This document shows, in pieces, positions 55,860 to 64,000 of a DNA stretch of 64,000 bases. Location: assembly GCA_963744875.1 (NCBI GenBank), contig CAVUVQ010000036.1, positions 62,001-126,000 on the forward strand, written 5' to 3'. Under the pieces are notes generated by a model. That model searched no databases, had not been told where the DNA came from, and saw only the letters and a program-made list of their open reading frames with translations. The position numbers and the translations under genes are program-made. Source of the DNA: JACDAE01 sp963744875 (GTDB lineage: Bacteria; Chloroflexota; Ktedonobacteria; Ktedonobacterales; Ktedonobacteraceae). How positions within the stretch are numbered: the first letter of the stretch is position 1; each line of letters opens with the position of its first letter.

Positions 55860-57731
55860 GTGCGATATATGGCAAACAATTATTCGTCTGATCCTGAACA
55901 TATGGTACCTGTAAATAATGCCGTGGTGCCACGGGGGGGGCTAGAGGATAATACGCCGGAATTGCCATTGACACCGGCGGCAATGTCCGGGTCCGTCTTT
56001 TCTTCTGCTCCGTCTGGAGGGCAAACTGTGTCAATGCCATCTTCTACACCATCATCAGATGGAAGAAATGCTGGTTACCAACGCCGTTTAATGCCGGGTA
56101 CAGTCCTTTCAACCAATCGCTACCAGATTGAGAAGTTGGTGGCTTCGGGTGGCATGGGTGCTGTCTATCGTGCAATTGATACGCGTTTTAAGCGTCCATG
56201 CGCGGTAAAAGAAATGCTGGATGAGTTTCATCAAGAGAGTGATCGCGTCCAGGCAATAGAATGGTTTTCCCGTGAGGCGACGCTCCTTTTGGATCTTAAT
56301 CATCCTTGTATTCCACGGGTGCGCGACTTTTTTCTGGAGAATGGTAAGCATTATCTGGTGATGGATTTTATCGAGGGACGTACGCTTAGTGATGTGTTGG
56401 AGAAAGAGGGTAATGTTTCTGGCATCAATGGTGCACGAGGTGTTCCCGAAGTTCGTGCGCGTAGTTGGGCACAGCAGCTCTGTAGTGTGCTTGCATATCT
56501 TCATCGTCAGAAGCCGCCGATTATCTTCCGAGACCTTAAGCCATCCAATATTATGGTAGCCGAGGGCGATGAAATTAAATTGATCGATTTCGGCATTGCA
56601 CGCACCTTCCAGTCACAGCGCCAGGCGACAATTATTATGACGATTGGCTATGCACCTCCTGAGCAACTGCATGGAATGCCAGAACCCCGGAGCGATATCT
56701 ATGCCTTGGGAGCGACGTTGCATCGCGTGCTCACCCATCATGATGCCTCCAGTAATAAGCCTAGCATCTTCTCGTTCCCACCCCTTCGTTCTTTGCGTCC
56801 TGACATTTCGCCGACCTTTGAGCAGATCGTAGTGAAGGCATTGAGTCCTGATACGACACAACGGTGGGCAAGTGCAACTGACATGGAACGTGCTGTGGTG
56901 AATTTGCCGCCGGTAACTGTTGTGCCTCCGTTGCTACAACCGCAGAATCAGGGAAATACGCCGCCTCGGGCAGGGAATCCGCAAACGCCAGTCGGCGTTG
57001 GGCCAGCATCGGGGCCTGATCGGGTAGTAACTTTAGGTGTTACGGGACCTGCTGGCCCGCATATTATCGCAGCACAAGGTCATTTAACGGGTGGACGCAT
57101 TGAACCAGCTTACACCGAGGTGCAACTGGCGTACGCAAAGGAGCCAAATAACCCCCAGGTACATAAAATTTTTGGGCAGGTTTTTGCTCGTCGCGTCCCG
57201 GCACAATCAGAGTTGGCCGTGCGAGCATATATGCGCTCTTTAGAACTAAAGCGGGATGATGCTGAAACGCATAAGTTGATAGGTGATGTTTCTCTCTACC
57301 TGACTCAGCAACCGTTACAGGCCATTCCGGCTTATATAGAGTCATTACGCCTCAACGCCAATGATTTTGAAGCTCATCAACGCCTGGGACAATGCTACGA
57401 GAAAACGAGTCAGTTTGATTCCGCATTGCGCGAATATCAGGAGGCAGCGCGACTGGTGCCAGAGCAACCTGCTCATCCAGAAGTTCATTTTTCGCTTGGT
57501 CAAATGGCTCTACGCTTAAACAAATTAATGATCGCAGAACGTGCTTTTGTGCAGGTGCTTTTCATTAACCCCGCTGATCACCAGACACGCTTTTTATTAT
57601 GTCAGGTGTATGAGCGAGAGAATAAATTGGAAGAAGCGTATCGTCAATGTAGCTACGTAATTCAGCCCCTGGGGGCCAATCCAGCGGTCAAACAGACATT
57701 TGAGCGTCTACGAACAATTTTAGGACGATAA
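55860..57731 (+). CDS. Ser/Thr protein kinase with C-terminal TPR repeats
   Basis: A 623-residue cytoplasmic kinase. A polar N-terminal 75 residues precede the kinase domain (about 82-350): glycine loop EKLVASGGMGAVYRAID, Lys in CAVKEML, catalytic loop FRDLKPSNIM (Phe in place of the usual His of HRD), DFG in LIDFGIART, and APPEQ in GYAPPEQLHG. The C-terminal 220 residues are TPR-type helices (YTEVQLAYAKEPNNPQVHKI, AHPEVHFSLGQMALRLNKLM). The two halves are joined by a Pro/Gly-rich stretch. I use GTG 55860, 4 bases after GGAG; ATG 55869 is a fair alternative. Followed after 47 bases by a PP2C gene: a kinase/phosphatase pair. Confidence 0.9.
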   Translation: MRYMANNYSSDPEHMVPVNNAVVPRGGLEDNTPELPLTPAAMSGSVFSSAPSGGQTVSMPSSTPSSDGRNAGYQRRLMPGTVLSTNRYQIEKLVASGGMGAVYRAIDTRFKRPCAVKEMLDEFHQESDRVQAIEWFSREATLLLDLNHPCIPRVRDFFLENGKHYLVMDFIEGRTLSDVLEKEGNVSGINGARGVPEVRARSWAQQLCSVLAYLHRQKPPIIFRDLKPSNIMVAEGDEIKLIDFGIARTFQSQRQATIIMTIGYAPPEQLHGMPEPRSDIYALGATLHRVLTHHDASSNKPSIFSFPPLRSLRPDISPTFEQIVVKALSPDTTQRWASATDMERAVVNLPPVTVVPPLLQPQNQGNTPPRAGNPQTPVGVGPASGPDRVVTLGVTGPAGPHIIAAQGHLTGGRIEPAYTEVQLAYAKEPNNPQVHKIFGQVFARRVPAQSELAVRAYMRSLELKRDDAETHKLIGDVSLYLTQQPLQAIPAYIESLRLNANDFEAHQRLGQCYEKTSQFDSALREYQEAARLVPEQPAHPEVHFSLGQMALRLNKLMIAERAFVQVLFINPADHQTRFLLCQVYERENKLEEAYRQCSYVIQPLGANPAVKQTFERLRTILGR

Positions 57732-57778
57732 GAGGCAAGCTCTATGAGGTGTCAATCTGGCATGAAGGGAAAGTGTCA

Positions 57779-60409
57779 ATGAGTATGTATGGTTTCACAC
57801 CCAGGAACCAGGGGAGAAGCAGGTTTGTGGCACCTGTTTTCTCTATACTGAGCGGATTTCTTGTTGTCTTGCAACTGATACTGTTAACTTCTCAAACCGC
57901 ACACGCATCTTCCCTGCCGAGCATGGCCGCTCCTACTCTAGGAGCATCACAAGCAGTAGACTTTACTGATGTCTCCGTGGTTCGCCTGGTTGCAACCTAT
58001 GAGCCTCCAGCCGGTCATGCAATAAAACCAAACACTGCTACGCTTGCTCAGTGTACAGGGTTAGCTGTGGTAGTATCGAGTTGGACATCTGTCAATGGTG
58101 ATCAGAATAACTGGTTGCTAACCGATGGGAATCTCGTTAATCCTGATCGTCCATCCTGCTCATCCGCGCCGCTAACAGCCAATCTCACCTTATTACATGT
58201 TGACCTTTATTTCAATACCGTTTTTAATCCTGCATTGTTACCAGCGATTCAGGTGCCGCCTATTTCGGTGCGTTGCCAGCTTCCTACTTGTAGTGGTGGT
58301 CTCGCACTCTTATCATTTGCTAGCTCTTCTAACCAGACATTTCCTCATGTTGATCTAGCAAATGACAACCAGACACAAAATATGGCGCTGGGATTGCGAC
58401 TTCAAAATGAGTCGCAACCCATTGCTTCTGTTCCGGCTCCGTCTAATTCCACGGTACAGGCAGGTGACCAATACCTCAAAGATATTCAGCGTTACCTGAC
58501 TCCGCAACTAGAAAAACCGGGTGATGCAACGAATCCTCTAGAGGCTGGCTCGCCGATTTTTAACCAGGCGGGTGAACTTACTGCGATTGAGTTAGGCAAT
58601 AAAACGGCTGTGCCCGTGAGTGGTTTAGCACCAGTAATAAATTCATTGCCCGATGGCAAGTTTCCCTCGTTACAGCAGGCAAATGCGATAGAGAACGTGC
58701 CAGTTCCAACGCCATCAACGCCACCTGCAATACTACCAGTACATAATAACGTGGTCTATGAAAATTGGAAAACGGGTATTACAAGCTTTTATCAAGGCAA
58801 TTATACTGTGGCTCACACTGCTTTTCAAAAGGCAGAACAGGAGAATCCTCTATTCGAGACTCCGCTTGCTTTTACGCAACTAATCACCACTCGCCTCAAT
58901 AAGATTAAAAGTCAGGAAGCGCAACCTTCGTCATCAATTACCATCAAGTTTGCTGGCGTTCAACTCACGATCCCCAATAAAAGTATGCTTATCGTACTTA
59001 TTCTTGCCATCCTGGCTGTGTTATTAGTGCTAGTGGTGGCGTTGCTCCTACGTGCGCGTTTCCTCCGTCGACGACGTGTGCTCAAAGATTATGCAGAGGC
59101 AGAACGGCAAGCAAACATAGAAGCGCAACGTATTAAGGCCATGGAAGGAGCACAGGGTCAGCAACCACAATGGGTTCCTTCATCTGTAGCGCCTGCTTTC
59201 TCAGGCGGTAAAATCAAAACAAGTCCTTTATCTTTAACTACTTCTGTGCCCTGTCCCAATTGTGGAGCAGCAGTAAAACCGGATGATAATTTCTGTTCAA
59301 ATTGTCGTATGGCGCTTTCACCAAGCGAGTCTGGTTATCATATGCGCGTGACGAGGCCACCCTTACCGCCTGTTCAACATTCGCCTGCACCCTTCACACC
59401 CTCGCGTTCTATTGCTGAGCAACCAACTATTGATATGACGCCGGGTTTGCCGAATGAGCAACCAACGTTGGAGATGTCGCCTGCACTATCAAACGGGCAG
59501 ACTGATCCAGAAAAAACTGTCCCATATGGCTTTACTTCTCAGTCTGTAAAGGGCCAACGTCTCGGAATTGCGGTAGGGACACGCTCGGATCCTGGTATTA
59601 AGCGCAAATATAAGCCAAACGAGGATAGCCTGTTCGCTGCGCAATGGCAACGCGAAGCAAACGCTGAAGCGGTCCCCTTTGGACTCTTTGTAGTAGCTGA
59701 TGGCATGGGTGGACATGCCAATGGGCAGGATGCCAGCAGGAGTGCGATTCAAACCATCATCGATTTTATGTTGCCGAAGCTCTCTAAAATAGTAGATGCA
59801 CAGAGTAAGGACCTCGAACTGTTGCTTGCAAATGCCGTTCAGCATGCGAATCAGGTCGTTCATCAACATAATTTAGAACTACGAGCGGATATGGGAACAA
59901 CGGTGACTGCAACGCTTATCGTAGGTGCGACTGCTTATGTAAGCAACGTTGGTGATAGTCGTACCTATCTCTACCGTGCTCCGGATGGCTTGAAGAAGGT
60001 TACCAATGATCACTCAGTGGTTGCGAGCCTGGTGGAGGCTGGCATCATCAAGCCAGATGACATTTATACGCATCCCAAGCGCAACCAGATCTATCGCAGC
60101 CTGGGTGAGAAGGCTCTGGTAGAGGTCGACTCATTTGTGGTGCATTTGCAGCCTGGAGATAAATTGTTGCTCTGCTCCGATGGACTCTGGGATATGGTAC
60201 GCGACCCCAAGATTGAGGGTGTCCTGAAAAGTTCGGTTCCCGATCCAACGATGACTGCTGACGCACTGATTAAAGCTGCATTGGATGGTGGTGGCGAGGA
60301 TAATGTGAGCGTCATCGTCATTTCGCTTACCGAGACACCTCAACATACCGTAGAGCACGGCATCCAGTTGTTAGCAAAACCCGATGCAGTTCAGATGCCC
60401 CAATTGTAG
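57779..60409 (+). CDS. Membrane-bound PP2C phosphatase with extracytoplasmic sensor-like domain and zinc ribbon
   Basis: An 876-residue receptor-type protein phosphatase. Signal anchor at about 17-41, an outside part of about 360 residues whose first half has the look of a degenerate trypsin-like domain (TGLAVVVSSW, NNWLLTDGNLV), then a helical segment, one membrane helix at 403-425 (SMLIVLILAILAVLLVLVVA), a basic coil, a zinc ribbon at 492-516 (CPNCGAAVKPDDNFCSNCRM), a Pro-rich linker and the PP2C domain from about 600. Metal ligands: NEDSL (Asp616), VVADGMGGHANG, MGTTVTATLI, VGDSRTYLYR and GGGEDNVSVIV. ATG 57779 has AAGGGA 8 bases upstream; a frame from 57749 adds ten residues. Probably reverses the upstream kinase. 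Confidence 0.9.
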   Translation: MSMYGFTPRNQGRSRFVAPVFSILSGFLVVLQLILLTSQTAHASSLPSMAAPTLGASQAVDFTDVSVVRLVATYEPPAGHAIKPNTATLAQCTGLAVVVSSWTSVNGDQNNWLLTDGNLVNPDRPSCSSAPLTANLTLLHVDLYFNTVFNPALLPAIQVPPISVRCQLPTCSGGLALLSFASSSNQTFPHVDLANDNQTQNMALGLRLQNESQPIASVPAPSNSTVQAGDQYLKDIQRYLTPQLEKPGDATNPLEAGSPIFNQAGELTAIELGNKTAVPVSGLAPVINSLPDGKFPSLQQANAIENVPVPTPSTPPAILPVHNNVVYENWKTGITSFYQGNYTVAHTAFQKAEQENPLFETPLAFTQLITTRLNKIKSQEAQPSSSITIKFAGVQLTIPNKSMLIVLILAILAVLLVLVVALLLRARFLRRRRVLKDYAEAERQANIEAQRIKAMEGAQGQQPQWVPSSVAPAFSGGKIKTSPLSLTTSVPCPNCGAAVKPDDNFCSNCRMALSPSESGYHMRVTRPPLPPVQHSPAPFTPSRSIAEQPTIDMTPGLPNEQPTLEMSPALSNGQTDPEKTVPYGFTSQSVKGQRLGIAVGTRSDPGIKRKYKPNEDSLFAAQWQREANAEAVPFGLFVVADGMGGHANGQDASRSAIQTIIDFMLPKLSKIVDAQSKDLELLLANAVQHANQVVHQHNLELRADMGTTVTATLIVGATAYVSNVGDSRTYLYRAPDGLKKVTNDHSVVASLVEAGIIKPDDIYTHPKRNQIYRSLGEKALVEVDSFVVHLQPGDKLLLCSDGLWDMVRDPKIEGVLKSSVPDPTMTADALIKAALDGGGEDNVSVIVISLTETPQHTVEHGIQLLAKPDAVQMPQL

Positions 60410-60422
60410 ACCAGACAGGTGG

Positions 60423-60474
60423 GGGATGGTATAAGGCACGCCACGAGGATTGACCATCCCTATGTCGTGCCTTA
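60423..60474 (+). other. Interleaved inverted repeats, possible pseudoknot
   Basis: GGGATGGT (60423-60430) pairs with ACCATCCC (60453-60460), and TAAGGCACG (60432-60440) pairs with CGTGCCTTA (60466-60474). The 8-bp and 9-bp stems are interleaved, so both can form only as an H-type pseudoknot; otherwise they are alternative hairpins. Located between the PP2C stop and the nuoC promoter. It may be a terminator. Confidence 0.6.
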
Positions 60475-60477
60475 AAT

Positions 60478-60505
60478 TGTCGCACCTTCCTCCCTGTGCT
60501 ATAAT
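60478..60505 (+). promoter_or_regulatory. Promoter of the nuoC unit
   Basis: -35 TTGTCG (60478-60483), a 16-base spacer and a consensus -10 TATAAT (60500-60505). This places the transcript start just before the ATG at 60508, which argues that the real nuoC start is the ATG at 60565. Confidence 0.65.
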
Positions 60506-60564
60506 CTATGCAGCATCTTCTAGCTTTTGTTAAAAGAACAGAGGCTAATATAGGGAGTTACGTG

Positions 60565-61317
60565 ATGGATTTAGTACCACGCTCAAAAAATCTACCCAGC
60601 GCAACAACTGGATATCGTGATGAGAATGCAGCACTCGCACGTGATCTGGCTCCAATAGCACAGATTACGGGGAAAGCCCTGGCACCGAAAACGCTGAAAG
60701 GTGATTTTCTTGCCCTCAATATTGATCGTGAACATCTAGTAGCAGTGTGCCGTTTTTTGCGCGATCAACTTGGTTTTGATCTTTTAAGCTGTATTTCGGG
60801 AGTCGATATGCTCGACCACCTGGAGGCAGTTTATCATATACGCTCAATATCGCGTAGTCAATTACTGCAGCTCAAGGTGCAGATAGACCGCGAAAAGCCA
60901 GAGGTGGATAGTGTAGTTTCTGTCTGGCCGACTGCTAACTGGTTAGAGCGCGAGACGTATGATATGTATGGCATTCATTTCTCGGGCCATCCTGATTTGA
61001 GACGTATGCTGCTTGACGATGATTTCGAAGGCTACCCCTTGCTCAAGACCTTCCATCAGGTTCCATTTACAGTGAAGCCGCGTGCTACTACACAGGTAGA
61101 GCCAAATATGGCAGTTTCGGACAAGTTTCAGCAGCAGCGTGTAGAGCGTGTAGTGCAGAAGAAATTGGGCCAGGGCCAGGAGGAGCGCCTGCACCCTGGT
61201 ACACCTACTTTTGGGCATACCTCTGGTAATATTCAGGAAGAAGCGAACAGGAACGAGGCCACGCCGGAAGGTGAGTCCGTAACGGGCAAAGATATTTTTG
61301 GAAAAAACAAAACTTGA
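60565..61317 (+). CDS. nuoC: NADH-quinone oxidoreductase subunit C (NuoC)
   Basis: The 30-kDa subunit of complex I, in the peripheral arm at the membrane. 250 residues. The 30-kDa signature is ERETYDMYGIHFSGHPDLRR followed by MLLDDDFEGYPLLKTFHQVP. A C-terminal tail of about 70 charged residues (from KPRATTQ onward) exceeds the usual subunit. I chose ATG 60565 with GGGAG 7 bases upstream; an upstream ATG at 60508 lies right behind the promoter. A small membrane protein and nuoD follow. NuoA and NuoB are not here, so the nuo genes are dispersed in this genome. Confidence 0.93.
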   Translation: MDLVPRSKNLPSATTGYRDENAALARDLAPIAQITGKALAPKTLKGDFLALNIDREHLVAVCRFLRDQLGFDLLSCISGVDMLDHLEAVYHIRSISRSQLLQLKVQIDREKPEVDSVVSVWPTANWLERETYDMYGIHFSGHPDLRRMLLDDDFEGYPLLKTFHQVPFTVKPRATTQVEPNMAVSDKFQQQRVERVVQKKLGQGQEERLHPGTPTFGHTSGNIQEEANRNEATPEGESVTGKDIFGKNKT

Positions 61318-61347
61318 TGCAGCATATGTGGAATGGAAGTGAGCGTT

Positions 61348-61656
61348 ATGCCAAAAGCTCGAAATCATAAGAAATCCAGCGTGGTACATAATAGTCCGCG
61401 AAAGGTTCCAGGCAAGAATACGACATTAGCAGTGAATGGACAAGCGGGAATACAGCCACGCCCGGTACCTGCTAATATATCAGGAATGATTATGCCTGGT
61501 ATGGTAGCGTTAGGCTGCTGGGGGATGGCGTTCACATTCACTGTATTTTCTACTGATCCCAATCGCCTGTTGTTTGGCGGCATGGCGGCGTTAATGGCTC
61601 TTATGTGGTCGGTCAGTTTTGGTATGCGTGTGCGTAAAGTATTACGTCAAAAATAG
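61348..61656 (+). CDS. Small membrane protein within the nuoC-nuoD unit
   Basis: A 102-residue protein, family not recognised. A basic N-terminal 40 residues (PKARNHKKSSVVHNSPRKVP) precede two hydrophobic segments, about 47-64 (MPGMVALGCWGMAFTFTV) and 71-90 (LLFGGMAALMALMWSVSFGM), with a basic end (RVRKVLRQK). Both ends should be inside the cell. It lies 30 bases after nuoC and 36 before nuoD, an unusual place for a non-nuo gene, so a role as accessory or assembly factor of complex I is possible but unproved. GTGAG lies 4 bases before ATG 61348; an ATG at 61333 is the alternative. Confidence 0.75.
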   Translation: MPKARNHKKSSVVHNSPRKVPGKNTTLAVNGQAGIQPRPVPANISGMIMPGMVALGCWGMAFTFTVFSTDPNRLLFGGMAALMALMWSVSFGMRVRKVLRQK

Positions 61657-61692
61657 CTCGGAGATAGCTTGAAATAAAGTAACGAGGAACGT

Positions 61693-62844
61693 ATGGCAAC
61701 AAATCAGGATATAAATGCTGAATGGCAAACCAGTGATACATCCGAGGGGATATCGTCGCAGGAGATGCTGCTGAACCTGGGACCTCAGCATCCCAGTACG
61801 CATGGTGTGCTGCGTCTGGTGATCATGCTTGAAGGCGAGACTGTGACGAATTGTACTCCAGTGATCGGTTACCTGCACCGTGGCATTGAGAAGATTCTAG
61901 AGAATCGGCCTGTCATGGGTGGTATTCGCTACATGGATAACGCCGATTACCTTTCGCCCATGCTTAACGAAATTGCATATGTGGGAGCTGTGGAGCAGTT
62001 AATGGGCATTGAAGCTCCACGACGTGCGCAATATATCCGCTTGCTGGTTGGTGAGATGCAACGTATTGCCAGCCACCTGGTCGCAGTTGGTACCTACGCT
62101 AACGACCTGGGTGCTGTTACTCCACTACTCTGGACGTTCCGTGATCGTGAAGCCATCCTTTCGCTATTTGAAGCGTTGGGAGGCAGCCGTTTCAACGTCA
62201 ACTATTTGCGTGTGGGTGGCGTTTTGCACGACTTCCCCAAAAACTGGTTAAAAGAATGCGAAGCCTTTTTCGATCAATTTGATAAGAGCATGGTTGAACT
62301 GGAAAATCTGCTCACAGGCAATGAAATATTTGATGCGCGTACACAGGGCGTTGGCTATATTGATCCACAGCAGGCTATCGCTTACGGATTGACTGGACCA
62401 ATGCTGCGGGCATCCGGCGTCAACTGGGACCTGCGTGTGCATCGCCCCTATATGGCCTATCGCGAGGTGCCTGTCAATATACAGATACGACAAGAGGGCG
62501 ACTGTTTCGCGCGTTACAAAGTGCGCGTACAGGAGATTCTTGAGTCTGTACGTCTGTGTCGTGTCGCCCTGGATAAATTACCTGGCGGTCCAATTGGTGT
62601 CAGAACACCGATCGCATTGCGACCTCCACGCGGTGAAACCTACTTTGCCATTGAAGGCAGCAAAGGCGAACTTGGCATATACTTTATCAGCGATGGCAGC
62701 GAATATCCCTGGCGTGCTAAACTACGTGGTCCATCTTTCATCAACTTGCAGATGCTCCCCGAGCTGTTGCGTGGTCACAAGATGAGCGATGTAATCGCAA
62801 TTATGGGCAGCCTCGACCTCGTATTGGGCGAAGTTGATCGGTAG
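61693..62844 (+). CDS. nuoD: NADH-quinone oxidoreductase subunit D (NuoD)
   Basis: The 49-kDa subunit that forms part of the quinone site of complex I. 383 residues. Conserved parts: LNLGPQHPSTHGVLRLVIML (about 28-47), CTPVIGYLHRGIEKILENRP, NADYLSPMLNEIAYVGAVEQ, VNYLRVGGVLHDFP, LLTGNEIFDARTQGVGYID, and the C-terminal SDVIAIMGSLDLVLGEVDR. The HPSTHG histidines for quinone contact are kept. GAGGAAC precedes the ATG. Ends 10 bases before a 12-bp hairpin. Confidence 0.97.
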   Translation: MATNQDINAEWQTSDTSEGISSQEMLLNLGPQHPSTHGVLRLVIMLEGETVTNCTPVIGYLHRGIEKILENRPVMGGIRYMDNADYLSPMLNEIAYVGAVEQLMGIEAPRRAQYIRLLVGEMQRIASHLVAVGTYANDLGAVTPLLWTFRDREAILSLFEALGGSRFNVNYLRVGGVLHDFPKNWLKECEAFFDQFDKSMVELENLLTGNEIFDARTQGVGYIDPQQAIAYGLTGPMLRASGVNWDLRVHRPYMAYREVPVNIQIRQEGDCFARYKVRVQEILESVRLCRVALDKLPGGPIGVRTPIALRPPRGETYFAIEGSKGELGIYFISDGSEYPWRAKLRGPSFINLQMLPELLRGHKMSDVIAIMGSLDLVLGEVDR

Positions 62845-62854
62845 AGGCCAGATT

Positions 62855-62880
62855 TATCGCGCCCGTGTACGGGCGCGATA
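62855..62880. repeat. 12-bp inverted repeat after nuoD (ATCGCGCCC family)
   Basis: TATCGCGCCCGT and ACGGGCGCGATA (62855-62866 and 62869-62880) are perfectly complementary. It lies between convergent nuoD and the 100-aa gene. The ATCGCGCCC core is shared with the palindrome at 13143-13218. Possibly a two-way terminator. Confidence 0.7.
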
Positions 62881-62882
62881 CC

Positions 62883-63185
62883 CTAATCCTCAAACGTGTT
62901 CTCTCCTGGTAGCGGTTCTCCAACTGCCGCTGTCAGTTCTTCGATCACCTCAATGTCTGCTGCGCTTATGGCTACCTGTTTGGTAGTATCTACAGGTCTT
63001 TCAGCGACCTCTACCAGAAGCATGGCATCATAGCCTTTTTGCGTGCTTAGTAGCTGGAATTGTATAACCCTGACTACTCTATAATCTGGAAGTCCGGGAA
63101 CTTCTTTACCAATAAGATCATTGGCCCAGGTAGCAATTTCGTGTACGGTGTGCGCAGCTTCAAGTCCTAGCATTCGTGTTTCCAT
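62883..63185 (-). CDS. Hypothetical protein, 100 aa
   Basis: Not recognised. A small alpha/beta-type soluble protein: TVHEIATWANDLIGKEVPGL forms a helix, RVVRVIQFQLLSTQKGYDAM strands follow, then LLVEVAERPVDTTKQVAISA and an acidic end (EPLPGENTFED). No cysteines, no membrane segment and no motif of an enzyme. Just after nuoD on the opposite strand; the spacing gives no clue. The start has a weak Shine-Dalgarno (GTGAG). Confidence 0.6.
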   Translation of the reverse strand: METRMLGLEAAHTVHEIATWANDLIGKEVPGLPDYRVVRVIQFQLLSTQKGYDAMLLVEVAERPVDTTKQVAISAADIEVIEELTAAVGEPLPGENTFED

Positions 63186-63257
63186 TTTATACTCACTTTC
63201 TACAGATCATTATATCTTTTAAGCGATTTGGATGGAGGTTTAGATGCAGAACCCTTT

Positions 63258-64000
63258 TTAAGGTATAGCCTGTTGAGCATGGACAGGATATCCAAGCAAT
63301 TTGCTGGCGACCTCACTGAAAGCGGATGTATCGCCACTACACCAGACCTGAAGTTGTCCCAGTTCGTGTCCATTATCGATTGAGTGGATGATGCCTTCCG
63401 CATCTAATATTGAATGTGTACGGCGTGCAATTGCTGCACTGCTATCGATAACCAGAATTTGAGGTCCAGCAACTTTTTCAATTGTCTTACGTAAAGCAGG
63501 AAAATGTGTGCATCCAAGGACCAGGACATCTACATCATTTATCAGTAGGGGACGCAACGACTGTTGCAGCGTCTCCTCGACCAGTGGGCCATCGAAGTCA
63601 CCATGTTCAACCAGGGTGACCAGTTCCGGGCAACCGACTGCGTACACCTGCACGCCACTGGCATAATCATCAATCAATTGGCGCAAGTATGTGGCTCTAG
63701 CAGCCTGATTTGTTGCAGCCACACCGATACGACCACGTTTTGTAAAGCGGGCAGCAGGTTTCACGGCTGGGACAACGCCAACAAAGGGCAACGAAAAAGT
63801 TGCACGTAGCGTGTTGAGTGCTGCCTGCGAAGCTGTATTGCAGGCCACAACAATTAATTTGACACCTTGCTTGATCAAAAAGCGACAGGCTCGTGTTGCC
63901 AGTTCAGTAATTTCTAGTTCACTGCGCGTCCCATAAGGGCAATGACCAGTGTCGCCGAAATAGACATAATGCTCCTGTGGCAATTCTTGTCTGAGCGCGG
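63258..64000 (-). CDS. murI: Glutamate racemase, 5' end outside the window
   Basis: Makes D-glutamate for peptidoglycan. About 247 residues are present and the frame stays open to the window edge (ALRQELPQEH precedes the first visible motif), so the start is beyond 64000. The signature YVYFGDTGHCPYGTRS, the first catalytic Cys in LIVVACNTASQAALNTL, and the second Cys with His in VLVLGCTHFPALRKTI are intact, as is GRIGVAATNQAARATYLR. The C-terminal end extends about 45 residues past the usual core helix. On the minus strand behind the small unknown gene. Confidence 0.95.
   Translation of the reverse strand, partial: ALRQELPQEHYVYFGDTGHCPYGTRSELEITELATRACRFLIKQGVKLIVVACNTASQAALNTLRATFSLPFVGVVPAVKPAARFTKRGRIGVAATNQAARATYLRQLIDDYASGVQVYAVGCPELVTLVEHGDFDGPLVEETLQQSLRPLLINDVDVLVLGCTHFPALRKTIEKVAGPQILVIDSSAAIARRTHSILDAEGIIHSIDNGHELGQLQVWCSGDTSAFSEVASKLLGYPVHAQQAIP

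Overview
The window looks like a chromosomal segment of a Ktedonobacteria-type member of the Chloroflexota. This is inferred from gene content: Hanks-type kinases with sensor domains, a membrane PP2C phosphatase, a zinc-ribbon/adenylate cyclase/AAA/TPR giant, a GH30-CBM2 glycosidase, AIM24 and MEDS proteins, LLM-type flavoproteins and an rRNA operon with no linked 5S. I could not align the 16S, so the assignment is provisional. There is no plasmid or phage signature, no CRISPR array and no tRNA gene.

Layout. 0-7 kb: the end of an XPB-like helicase-domain gene, a secreted GH30 glycosidase whose CBM2 tail is out of frame, a frameshifted DUF4291 gene, a HAD hydrolase, a Fur regulator with a palindromic operator, a GNAT, a histidine phosphatase and a 32-codon kinase stub. 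7-13 kb: a metallophosphoesterase, a transmembrane Ser/Thr kinase divergent from a zinc-ribbon AIM24 protein, and a NUDIX / two-TM / MEDS operon. 13-21 kb: redox and small-molecule enzymes (two aldo/keto reductases, a LarA-like racemase, an LLM flavoprotein, a catalase) and a duplicated-domain lipoprotein. 21-24 kb: a two-gene system pairing a cyclic-nucleotide-binding histidine kinase with a receiver/glutaredoxin-like/thioredoxin-reductase-like fusion. 24-34 kb: DUF402 plus a broken methylmalonyl-CoA epimerase, the 1348-aa cyclase/AAA/TPR protein, a tiny membrane protein, GNAT, methyltransferase, HAD, MBL-fold and amidohydrolase genes.

34-39.4 kb holds a minus-strand rRNA operon (16S then 23S) with promoters, pre-16S and pre-23S processing stems and a strong terminator, but no spacer tRNA and no 5S. 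39.4-48 kb: a surface-protein / unknown / transglutaminase operon (the last with two frameshifts), a broken histidine phosphatase, a GlsB-like protein, a sigma factor with a zinc-finger anti-sigma candidate, and a biotinyl carrier protein. 48-55 kb: a metallothionein-like protein, groES-groEL, an MFS transporter, and hisD overlapping tail-to-tail with a secreted beta-propeller. 55-60 kb: a TnpB 3' relic with an omega-RNA-like right end, then a kinase-TPR / transmembrane PP2C pair. 60-64 kb: nuoC, a small membrane protein, nuoD, an unknown gene and the 3' part of murI.

Two features run through the window. First, several otherwise recognisable genes are broken, and every frameshift I could localise is a single inserted base, often at a homopolymer; insertion-biased sequencing error is a strong alternative to real decay. 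Second, intergenic spaces hold long, nearly perfect inverted repeats, at least four of which fall into two sequence families.
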